Program-made: the position numbers and the translations under genes
The notes under the pieces: generated by a model
What the model was told of the DNA's origin: nothing
What the model saw: the letters and a program-made list of their open reading frames with translations, nothing else
Databases searched by the model: none
Shown: piece by piece, positions 12,547 through 24,100 of the stretch
Numbering within the stretch: the stretch's first letter is position 1
Layout of the letters: each line of letters opens with the position of its first letter
Assembly (NCBI GenBank): GCA_017871115.1
Contig: JAFCIZ010000005.1
Coordinates: 4,333,501-4,397,500 of the forward strand
Reading direction: 5' to 3'
From: Cunninghamella blakesleeana
Lineage: Eukaryota; Mucoromycota; Mucoromycetes; Mucorales; Cunninghamellaceae
Length of the DNA stretch: 64,000 nt

Positions 12547-13085
12547 TCCTTTATTCCTTTTATATTGATTTGTATTTTTTTTTTTTTTTTTACAGCATCA
12601 ATACCAAGATAAACTTGGAAAACAGTTAATAAAGCAAAAAAGACATTTTCATCCTTTAAGCGTCGAAGCTCTAACAAGACCAAAAGTAAGTCATTTTCAA
12701 TATCTGAAGACCAACTTAATACTGAGGTCATTTCTGCCAAGTCACCACCTCTTTTTACAAATTCATCTTCCAAAGTGGATAAAAGTGAAGCATGGGAACT
12801 AGCCATAATACATTGTAAAACAATACCAATAAGTGTTGACGTTAAGATAAGTAAAACACAAGCAATACTATATTTTGTTTGAGTGGTTCTTGTCCACTAA
12901 TATATAAAAACATAGTTATAAAACCAAGTTTATTAATAATATATTACTAAACATAATTAAAAAAAGCGGGTTCTTTTATTCTCATTTTCTATCGCTTTCT
13001 ATTTCTTTATTTTATAGTACTATGTATTTACCGTTGTAATAGCATTATTATATATTTTAGTTTGAATAGATTCTAAATCTTTCAT
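11157..13085 (-). CDS. Multipass membrane protein, UPF0658-like
   Basis: Seven exons: 13032-13085, 12594-12896, 12358-12447, 12059-12248, 11641-11961, 11468-11554, 11157-11374; 420 residues. About seven hydrophobic segments are visible, including IACVLLILTSTLIGIVLQCI, VFFALLTVFQVYLGI, ISIAIIVLYSVFTLIFAYLC, FFHLIFSVFFIVVM, MFWYIFHIFLTVSQL and VLLALALSIITIVLTVYV. Between helices is the motif YKRLGADIDQQKRYRLAQVF, leading into LLAAKLDAFF; this arrangement is characteristic of fungal 'UPF0658 Golgi membrane protein' families of unknown function. The C-terminal ~75 residues are hydrophilic, acidic and probably cytosolic. Family assignment is from memory of the motif and is moderate; membrane topology is directly supported. 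Confidence 0.65.
12505..12542. repeat. (AT)n microsatellite in an intron
   Basis: About 19 uninterrupted AT copies within the second intron of the UPF0658-like gene. Confidence 0.85.
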
Positions 13086-13650
13086 AGTGTATATAATAAA
13101 AAGAAAGAAGAAAAAATAATTCGATCCAAGAAAAAAAAAGTTACAAAATTTAAAAAAACTAAAATGATCATTCTTTTAAGCCCAGAATTTCTAATTATAG
13201 ATCGAAATCCTATATAAAATAAGAAATATATAATCAAAACAATGATATAATAAAATAATAAAAGCAATAGTAATAATAATAATAGTAATAAAAAAAAAAA
13301 AAGGATATCAAATTTTTATTAAAGTTATTTATTCATTTACAAGTAATCAAGAGAAAAATAAAATAAAATATATAATATATGATATTTACGATATATATAT
13401 ATATATATGTATATATATAGAGAGAGAGAAAGAGAATGATGAGTAGTATAATATAGAAAAAAAAAAAAAAAAAGATAAAATGGATTTTTTTTTTTTTGGG
13501 GGGGGGAGAGAGAAAAAAGAAAGAATGAGAGGGAATGAGAAATGAGAGTACAGAAGGGGAAAAATTAAGGTTTAATGCAAACAAAACAAAAATATAAAAT
13601 AAAAAAAAAAAAAACATGAAAGGTGAGTATATATATATAAATATATATAT
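13086..13650. other. Intergenic region with low-complexity tracts
   Basis: Between the UPF0658-like start and the homeobox gene's 3' end, both on the minus strand. It contains (TA)n followed by (GA)n at about 13393-13432, an A18 run, and a T13 run directly abutting a G9 run (about 13485-13506). No coding potential beyond low-complexity frames. Confidence 0.4.
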
Positions 13651-14892
13651 TTAAGCCCAAGTTGACCATTCATGATCTCTAAATTTATCAAATTGAAGTT
13701 TTTCTTGATCACATCTTTGTACATATTCTGCGGCGGTAGCTAAAATATCAATTGGAGACATGTAAGAAGAGGAAGAGGATAAATGAAGAGGGGGAGGGGG
13801 GTAATAAGAAGTAGGGGATGAAATCACTGTTGAAGTTGGACTATCGCATAATAGAAGGGAAGAAGAGGAGGATCGAAGTGGAGGAGGAGATTGTGGTGGA
13901 GATGATAATAATGGGTGATCTGAAGTTGATGTTGGTGATGAAGTAGAAGAAGTAGTTGATAAATAACTATTATTATTATTGTTATGGTGGTACAAATTGA
14001 TGCCTTGACGAAAATATTCTTCTTTTAATTTTTGTTGTTCTTGTAACTTGATACGATTTACTTTTGCCCGTCTATTTTGAAACCAAACCTAAAAAAAAAA
14101 AAAGGTTCGAAAAAATAATAATTATTAATTAATAAATAATTCTTGATACAAAATAAATAATAATATAACATAGTAGTATATCATTTTCATTATTATCATT
14201 AGGCTAATTTTTTTTATTTTTATTTTTTTTATTTTTCGTTTTTTTAATATTTTATATTAAAACTATCTTTTTATTTAATATAATTGTTGTTTATTGTTGA
14301 TAAAATCACATGCATCCCTCCATTTTTTTTTTTTTTTTTTAATGATGATATAATGATTCATTTTTTATATTTTTAATTTATTATTACCTGTACTTCTCTA
14401 TTTGTCATATTTAATAATTTTGAAATTTTATCACGAAGTTCATGATTAGGTGTATCGGTTTGATTAAAGAAATCAGATAAAATACGAAATTGATCAGGTG
14501 TAATACGTTTTCTTTTGGGTCGGTTACTGTTTGATGAAACTAATAAACAAATAAATAAATAAATAAATAAAATAATAATTAAAAATAAAAAGAATTTTAT
14601 TATTCCATGTATAAATATGTATTACAAAAACATAACACACATACATTTTTTTTCTTTTTTTTTATTTTTTTTTTTATTTTTATTTTTAATCATGATATAA
14701 AATATTTCCGTCTTTTATTATAAATATATATATATTATAATATATATATATATATATATACGTATATATATATTTACCTTCGAGTTTTTTTATACAAGTG
14801 CTATGTTTCTTCATTGATGATGATGGTTCAGGGTTTAAAAGAGAATGAATAGATGATGAATGCTTATGTTGATGGTAATTAGTAACAGTCAT
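13651..14892 (-). CDS. Homeodomain transcription factor
   Basis: Three exons (14778-14892, 14388-14539, 13651-14088), 234 residues. The homeodomain spans about residues 44-103: basic N-terminal arm RPKRKR, helices 1-2 around QFRILSDFFNQ and HELRDKISKLLNM, and recognition helix VWFQNRRAKVNR with invariant Trp, Phe, Asn and Arg. An intron falls just before VWFQNRR. It has the typical 60-residue spacing, not a three-residue TALE loop. The rest is Ser/Thr/Pro-rich and probably disordered, with a short conserved-looking C-terminal tail (EKLQFDKFRDHEWSTWA). Target genes cannot be inferred. It is transcribed away from the histidine kinase gene across a 1.76-kb intergenic region. Confidence 0.9.
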
Positions 14893-15771
14893 AAAAGTTA
14901 ATTGGTAATTTATAAAAAAAAATATATGTAAATTTATGAAATAAGAAAATTTAGAAAAAAGTGAAAAAAACAAGAAAAAGAAAGATGATAATTATTTTTC
15001 GGAGATGACCCGAGACTTTTTTATTTTATTTTAAAATTTAAAACCTAAATTTGGTCAAACCATTAAATGAAAAAATTACTGGATTTTTAGTGTATTAAAA
15101 ATAATTACCTTTTTTTATATTCTTATTTTAATCACTTTTTTATTATTCTTGTTCTTATTATTCTTATTAATCATATGCAATAAAAAAAAAAAAGAAAAGG
15201 AGAAAGAAAGAAATAAAAACTGAAAAAAAAAGGGAAATCTTATTTAAATAAACTAGTGTTTTTTATAATTTAAATCATCATAATAAAAATACTATTATAT
15301 ATATGTATATATATAAATATATATATATGTAAAGCTTATTTATTTATTTTGTTTATTATTATTTATTATTTATGTATAATAATAAAATAATAATAATAAT
15401 AATAAAAAAAGGATTTCCTTAATTATTTTAATTATGTGAAATTGAAGTCATAATCTTGCTCTTGACAACCTGATTCATTTGACTTTAATTTTTTTTTTTT
15501 TTTTTTTGACCCATACCCTCTGATATCAAAGATTATTTTTTGTTTTTCAACAATTTATAAACCTAAAACTTAAATTTTTTTTTTTTTTTTCATTATATGA
15601 TAAAAGTTTGATATCAGCCAATTAAATCATTTCATTTTTCTGATACAGTTCTTTTTTTTTTTTTTGATTAAATTAAAAAAGAAAGAATTTTTTTTTCATC
15701 TTTTTTCATTTTTCATCTTTTTTTTTTTTTTTTATTATCCATCATCATCTATTTTCTTGTTTTCATTCAAT

Positions 15772-15803
<32 letters not shown>

Positions 15804-16652
15804 TGAATGATAATGTATATATTATATAAATCCATATACTTTTCAAAATATCATTATAGTAAAAATTTAAATAAATGGATTTATTAAATCTTATTTAGCA
15901 TTGATTATTGACTGAAACAAAGCTTATTAAAAAAAAACAAACAACTTTTATAATTAATTTGCAGTAAAATAAAAAGAATATATTTTTATTTCTTTTTGTT
16001 ATTTATGAGAATGGAACGAAATAAATGATGTTTGATCATCATTTTTCTTTTTTACTATAGTCAATGGTTTAAATCATCCCTAACTTTATATTAAAAAATC
16101 ATTTAGGAACACACGGAACGATATTAAAATAGTAATATTTCCAAATATATAAAAAAAAGTAAATAAAATAAAATAAATATTTATAAAAATTTATCTTATT
16201 ATCAATATATATATATGTATAAGTTTACAAATATTTAAATAGATTGTATCAATTTTAGTTTATATATTCTGTTTTATTATAAAAAAAAAAAATGATTCAT
16301 GTACTTGAGTTTATTTTAAACCTAGTATTAAGTCAATGTTAATGTGATATATGCAACTGTAAACTTAAAACCAAGATCTAGACTCGTACTTCGACCCTAT
16401 TAGGTTTTAAAGTCCCGCTACTTTTTTTTAAAATAATTCAATCTTGCTTTTTTACTTTTCTTTTTTTTTTTTTTCTTTTTTTCCCACTTTGCAACTTTCA
16501 GCCTCCCTTCCCTTTTTTTTTTTTATTTATATATATTCCAAGGCCTTTTTTTTTTTTTTTCGTTTTCTTTTTCTTTTTTTTTTTTTATATATTTATTTAT
16601 AATTATATAATATTGTAATTTAATAAATTATATTATTTTTGTAGAGTTGGTT
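14893..16652. promoter_or_regulatory. Shared upstream region, homeobox and histidine kinase genes
   Basis: 1.76 kb without a gene between two divergent regulators. It carries several long T runs (e.g. 15490-15508, 16540-16562), (TA)n at 15296-15332 and 15770-15804, and a 5' end on the kinase side where TTTTGTAG falls 8 bases before the ATG, compatible with the acceptor of a 5'-UTR intron. No RNA gene recognised. Confidence 0.4.
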
Positions 16653-17280
16653 ATGAAACGCTGCTCTTCCTATCAACAATCACCTAATAATACAAAAAAA
16701 CATTGTTCTTCTTCACCTTCTCCTTCCACTTCAATTAAAAAAGACTACACTAATAATAATAATAATACCCACATGTCTATTCTCACCTATATAAATAATC
16801 TTACTCTTGGATTAAAAAATGGAGATTGGAATAATAATGACAATAAAGATTGTATAAATAATATTACAATAGATATATCAACTACTTTTCCTGATTTAGA
16901 TTCTGACGATTTACTTGCTGCTCAATCAATAGTCGATACTCTGAAACAGATTGCACAAAAACAATTATCTTTAGAAACAGAAAACCTAAGATATAGTATA
17001 GCTATAAAACAACAACATCAATTGTTAACTTGTTGTAATAATAACAACCTTTGCAAAGAGGATAATTGTGATAAATCAAATACAACAACTCCTTCTTCCT
17101 CTTCTTCACAATCACCTAATGAGGCTGCTCCTCCTCCTCCTCAACTTATTGCTTTAACTTCTGAAAATGATTTATTGTCTATAAAAGATTCACCATTATT
17201 AACAAATTTACATACTCTTTCAAATATAAATGGTAATAATTTAATTTATATAAATAATCATCACAATATATTATTCCCAA

Positions 17281-17315
<35 letters not shown>

Positions 17316-17331
17316 TTTATATACTAATATA

Positions 17332-17378
<47 letters not shown>

Positions 17379-18116
17379 TTTATAATATATGGTTCTTATT
17401 TATAGCATCAACTTATTCAATAGCCGATTTAAACATTCATAACAATAATAATAATAATGATCAAGTTAATAATAATAATAATAATCATACCACCACTACT
17501 ACTAATGATACTCAACAACTTGACAATAAAAATAATAATCATATTACATATATATCACCATTACCAACTACTGCATCATCATTAAATAATATCATCATCT
17601 CTTCATTGTCTACAGCAAATAATAATCATAACAATAACAACAAATCATTTACAACAATGGATAATATCGTATGCCCTAATTGTGTAACCGAAGCAGTCAA
17701 TGTTGCTTCCGCTATTTATGCTGGAGAATTGGATAAGCGGGTCACCTGTGATCATCAATGTTGTGGTATCAGCCAACCTATTCCTTCCAATTCCCCAATA
17801 AATACATTAAAAAATGCCGTCAATGCTATGGTGGAACATTTACAGAAAATCAGTGATCAAGTCTTATTCGTCGCCCATGAAGCTGCCGTCAAAGGCAAAT
17901 TAGGAACTCAAGCAAAATGCGATGAAAATATGAATGGTGTATGGCGTGATGTCGTGGTAAATATTAATAGTATGACTTTAAATCATTTGGAACAAGTGCG
18001 TGATATTGCTGATGTATCAACTGCTATTGCTCGTGGAGATCTTAGTAAAGCTATGACCGTACCTGTTAAAGGTGATACGTTATTATTAAAAGATACTTTT
18101 AATACTATGGGTAAGC

Positions 18117-18147
<31 letters not shown>

Positions 18148-21100
18148 TATATACAGTAATCATTCATATATAATGAATAATAATAGGTTCATTTAAATCT
18201 CATTCTTCTTCTTCTTTGTTATTATTTAGTGAATCAATTAAATTTATTTGCATCAGAAGTATCAAGAGTGGCTCATGAAGTTGGAACTGAAGGGAAATTA
18301 GGTGCGGAAGCTAAAGTGGCTGGTGTTGATGGTATATGGAAAGAATTAACTGATAATGTAAATACAATGGCTACAAATCTTACTAATCAAGTACGTGACA
18401 TTGCTCATGTTTCTACTGCGGTGGCAAAAGGTGATCTTACAAAAAAAGTAACTGTTGAAGTAAAAGGCGAAATGTTGGACTTAAAAAATACGATTAATAC
18501 TATGGTGGATCAAGTAATTACTTTTTTTTTTTTTTTTTTTCTAAAAAAATGAAAAAAATAATAATATTGTTATTTGATATGTATCCGTTTTTCCGTTAAT
18601 CTATATATTATATATATGTATATATTCGTTTTTTATTATATTTTTTTAAATAATAATAATAATAATTATGTTAGTTATCTACGTTTGCTACTGAAGTAAC
18701 TAGGGTGTCTCTCGAAGTGGGAACAAGTGGTATACTAGGTGGTCAAGCTGTTGTAAAAGATGTTGCGGGTACTTGGAAGGATTTAACCGATAATGTAAAT
18801 GTTATGGCTCATAAAATTACAAGTCAAGTACGTGATATTGCTGTGGTAGCTAAAGCCGTAGCTGAAGGCGATTTATCAAAAAAAGTAGTGGCTAATGCTC
18901 AAGGGGAAGTTTTGGAATTAAAAAATACTATGAATAGAATGGTAATGTTTTTTGGTTTTTTTTTTTTTAAAAAAAAATATGGTTTTTCATTTTTTCATTT
19001 ATTAAAAAAAAAAAAACTATAGTTACTATCATCATCACTAATAATATATATATATATATATTTCTTTATTTCTAGGTCGATCAATTAAAATTATTTTCAG
19101 CCGAAGTCAGAAGAGTGTCGCTTGAAGTAGGTGTTGAAGGAAAATTGGGTGGTCAAGCTGTAGTAAAGGATGTAGGTGGTACATGGAAAGATTTAACTGA
19201 TAATGTCAATATCATGGCTGCCAATTTAACAACACAAGTCCGATCTATTGCCGAAGTTACCAAGGCTGTGGCAAAAGGAAATCTTAGTAAAAATATTGAC
19301 GTGGAAGCTCGTGGTGAAATTTTAGATTTAAAAAATACAGTCAATGATATGGTGGATCGATTACGTGTATTTTCAACAGAAGTAACTCGTGTGGCAAAGG
19401 AAGTAGGTACGGAAGGTAAATTAGGTGGTCAAGCTTTAGTGGAAGGCGTGGATGGTACTTGGAAAGATCTTACCGATAATGTGAATACGATGGCTAGTAA
19501 TTTAACAACTCAAGTTCGATCCATTGCTGTTGTAACAAAAGCTGTAGCTGATGGTGATTTATCTAAAAAAATTGAAGTAGAATCTGGTGGTGAAATTTTG
19601 GAGTTAAAAAATACAGTTAATAACATGGTAGATCAATTACGGGTCTTTTCAACTGAAGTAACTCGTGTGGCTCGTGAAGTAGGTACAGAAGGTAAATTAG
19701 GTGGCCAAGCTGTTGTGAAAGGTGTAGCTGGTACATGGATGGATCTTACGGATAATGTTAATTTGATGGCTGGTAACTTAACAACTCAAGTACGATCTAT
19801 TGCTGAAGTTACAATCGCTGTAGCCAATGGTGATTTATCTAAAAAAATTGAAGTAGAATCTGGTGGTGAAATCTTAGAATTAAAAAATACAGTCAATAAT
19901 ATGGTGGATCAACTACGTATCTTTGCTTCAGAAGTAACTCGTGTGGCTCGTGAAGTAGGAACAGAAGGTAAATTAGGTGGTCAGGCTGTCGTTCGTGGTG
20001 TGGCTGGTACATGGATGGATCTTACGGATAATGTTAATTTGATGGCTGGTAATTTAACCACTCAAGTACGTTCTATTGCTGAAGTTACCAAGGCTGTAGC
20101 TTTAGGGGATCTCTCTAAAAAGATTGAAGTAGAATCAGGCGGTGAAATCTTGGAATTGAAAAATATTGTGAATAACATGGTGGATCAATTACGTGTGTTT
20201 GCTTCAGAAGTAACTCGTGTCTCCAAAGAAGTAGGAACAGAAGGTAAACTAGGTGGTCAAGCTATTGTACGGGGTGTTGCTGGTACATGGATGGATCTTA
20301 CTGATAATGTTAATATTATGGCTGAAAATTTAACTAATCAAGTACGTGCTATTGCTGAAGTAACAAAAGCTGTAGCCAATGGTGATTTATCTAAAAAAAT
20401 TGAAGTAGAATCTGGTGGCGAAATTTTAGAATTAAAAGATACAGTCAACGATATGGTAGATCAATTGAGAATCTTTTCGACTGAAGTAACTCGTGTAGCT
20501 CGTGAAGTCGGTACTTATGGTAAATTAGGTGGTCAAGCTGAAGTACCAAATGTTGCTGGTACATGGATGGACCTTACTGATAATGTCAATATCATGGCTG
20601 CTAATTTAACAACTCAAGTACGTTCTATTGCTGAAGTAACAAAAGCTGTAGCCAATGGTGATTTATCTAAAAAGATTGACGTTGAAACTCGCGGCGAAAT
20701 TTTAGAATTAAAAAATATTGTCAATGATATGGTAGATCAATTACGTGTGTTTGCCTCAGAAGTAACTCGTGTAGCTAAAGAAGTCGGTACAGAAGGGAAA
20801 CTAGGCGGTCAAGCGCTAGTTCCTAAAGTGGCAGGTACATGGTTCGAATTGACCGATAATGTGAATATTATGGCTGCTAATTTAACTGACCAAGTGCGGT
20901 CTATTGCTGAAGTAACAAAAGCGGTAGCATTAGGAGATCTCTCTAAAAAGATTGAAGTAGAATCGGGTGGAGAAATTTTAGAATTGAAAAATACTGTAAA
21001 TGATATGGTAGATCAGTTGCGTGTATTCGCATCAGAAGTAACTCGTGTGGCCCGTGAAGTAGGAACAGAAGGTAAATTAGGTGGTCAGGCTGTCGTTCGT

Positions 21101-24100
21101 GGTGTGGCTGGTACATGGATGGACCTTACGGATAATGTTAATTTGATGGCTGGTAACTTAACCACTCAAGTGCGATCTATCGCTGAAGTTACAATCGCTG
21201 TAGCCAATGGTGATTTATCTAAAAAAATTGAAGTAGAATCTGGTGGTGAAATCTTGGAGTTAAAAAATACAGTCAATAACATGGTGGATCAATTACGTAT
21301 TTTTGCTTCAGAAGTTACCCGTGTGGCTCGTGAAGTAGGAACAGAAGGTAAATTAGGTGGCCAAGCTGTTGTGAAAGGTGTAGCTGGTACATGGATGGAC
21401 CTTACGGATAATGTTAATTTGATGGCTGGTAACTTAACAACTCAAGTACGTTCTATCGCTGAAGTAACAATCGCTGTAGCCAATGGTGATTTATCTAAAA
21501 AGATTGAAGTAGAATCAGGCGGTGAAATCTTGGAATTAAAAAATACAGTCAATAACATGGTTGACCAACTACGTATCTTTGCTTCAGAAGTTACCCGTGT
21601 GGCTCGCGAAGTAGGAACAGAAGGTAAATTAGGTGGTCAGGCTGTTGTTCGTGGTGTGGCTGGTACATGGATGGACCTTACGGATAATGTAAACTTGATG
21701 GCTGGTAACTTAACAACTCAAGTGCGATCTATCGCTGAAGTTACAATCGCTGTAGCCAATGGTGATTTATCTAAAAAAATTGAAGTAGAATCTGGTGGCG
21801 AAATTTTAGAATTAAAAAATACAGTCAATAACATGGTGGATCAATTACGTATTTTTGCTTCAGAAGTTACCCGTGTGGCTCGCGAAGTAGGAACAGAAGG
21901 TAAATTAGGTGGCCAAGCTGTTGTGAAAGGTGTGGCTGGTACATGGATGGATCTTACGGATAATGTTAATTTGATGGCTGGTAACTTAACAACTCAAGTG
22001 CGATCTATTGCTGAAGTAACTATTGCTGTGGCATTAGGTGACTTATCTAAAAAGATTGATGTTGAATCAGGTGGCGAAATTTTAGAATTAAAAAATACAG
22101 TCAATAACATGGTGGATCAATTACGTATCTTTGCTTCAGAAGTAACTCGTGTGGCTCGTGAAGTAGGAACAGATGGTAAATTAGGTGGTCAAGCTGAAGT
22201 ACCAAATGTTGCTGGTACATGGATGGACCTTACTGATAATGTCAATATCATGGCTGCTAATTTAACAACTCAAGTACGTTCTATTGCTGAAGTAACAAAA
22301 GCTGTAGCCAATGGTGATTTATCTAAAAAAATTGAAGTAGAATCTGGTGGCGAAATTTTAGAATTAAAAAATACTGTAAATGATATGGTGGATCAATTAC
22401 GTATTTTTGCCTCAGAAGTAACTCGTGTTGCTCGAGAAGTAGGTACGGAAGGTAAATTAGGTGGCCAAGCTGTTGTTCATGGTGTGGCTGGTACATGGAT
22501 GGACCTTACTGATAATGTAAATTTGATGGCTGGTAACTTAACAACTCAAGTACGTTCTATTGCTGAAGTTACAATCGCTGTAGCTCTAGGTGACTTATCT
22601 AAAAAGATTGATGTTGAATCAGGTGGCGAAATTTTAGAATTAAAAAATACAGTCAATAACATGGTTGACCAACTACGTATCTTTGCTTCAGAAGTTACCC
22701 GTGTGGCTCGCGAAGTAGGAACAGAAGGTAAATTAGGTGGTCAAGCTGTTGTGAAAGGTGTAGCTGGTACATGGATGGATCTTACTGATAATGTTAATAT
22801 GATGGCTGGTAACTTAACCACTCAGGTACGTTCTATTGCTGAAGTTACCAAGGCTGTAGCTTTAGGGGATCTTTCTAAAAAAATTGAAGTAGAATCTGGT
22901 GGTGAAATTTTAGAATTAAAAAACACTGTAAATGACATGGTGGATCAACTACGTATTTTTGCTTCAGAAGTAACTCGTGTGGCTCGTGAAGTAGGAACAG
23001 AAGGTAAATTAGGTGGTCAAGCTGTTGTGAAAGGTGTAGCTGGTACTTGGATGCATTTAACAGATAATGTGAATACAATGGCAAGTAATCTTACAACACA
23101 AGTTCGATCCATTGCTGTCGTAACAAAAGCTGTAGCTGATGGTGATTTATCTAAAAAGATTGAAGTAGAATCTGGTGGTGAAATTTTGGAGTTAAAAAAT
23201 ACAGTCAATAACATGGTGGATCAACTACGTATTTTTGCTTCAGAAGTTACCCGTGTGGCTCGCGAAGTAGGAACAGAAGGTAAATTAGGTGGTCAAGCTG
23301 TTGTGAAAGGTGTAGCTGGTACATGGATGGATCTTACTGATAATGTCAATATGATGGCTGGTAATTTAACCACTCAAGTACGTTCTATTGCTGATGTGAC
23401 AACTGCTGTAGCAAAAGGTGATCTTTCGAGAAAAATCACTGTGGAAGTTCAAGGTGAAATCTTACAACTGAAGTAAGTTATATATATAAAATCCATTATA
23501 CATATATATATATATATACTCATTAAAACTATTTTTTTTTTCTTATTTTTTTTTTTTAACCACGATTTTCATAAATCAGAGAAACTGTCAATTCGATGGT
23601 AGACCAATTGCGTGTTTTTGCAGCAGAAGTAACTCGTGTTGCACGTGAAGTAGGTACAGAAGGTATACTTGGTGGTCAAGCTACTATTGAAGGCGTTGAT
23701 GGCACTTGGAAAGATTTAACAGATAATGTAAATCTTATGGCTAGCAATTTAACTGATCAATTGCGTGGCATTGCAACTGTATGTAAGGCTGTAGCTCAAG
23801 GTGATTTATCTAAAAAGATTGAAGTAGAAGTACATGGTGAAATAGCAGAATTTAAGAATACAATCAATACCATGGTAGAGCAACTTAGTTCATTTGCTTC
23901 TGAAGTAACTCGTGTAGCTCGTGAAGTCGGTACGGAAGGAAAACTAGGTGTACAAGCTCAAGTCATGGATGTAGAAGGGGTGTGGCGTGAAATCACAAGT
24001 AATGTCAATACAATGGCATCTAATTTAACTACACAGGTACGTGCTTTTGCTCAAATTTCAGCATCTGCTACTGAAAATGATTTTTCAAGATTAATTACTG

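Noticed and set aside
17233..17327. Reading the first kinase frame straight to its stop at 17327
   Set aside because: It would end in a polyphenylalanine tail from the T30 run. The donor at 17233 joins in phase to the open frame at 17406, so this is intron.
19115..23472. Possibility that the tandem repeat is a CRISPR array or non-coding satellite
   Set aside because: The repeat keeps one open frame through all units, encodes HAMP sequence and is embedded between intact kinase exons.
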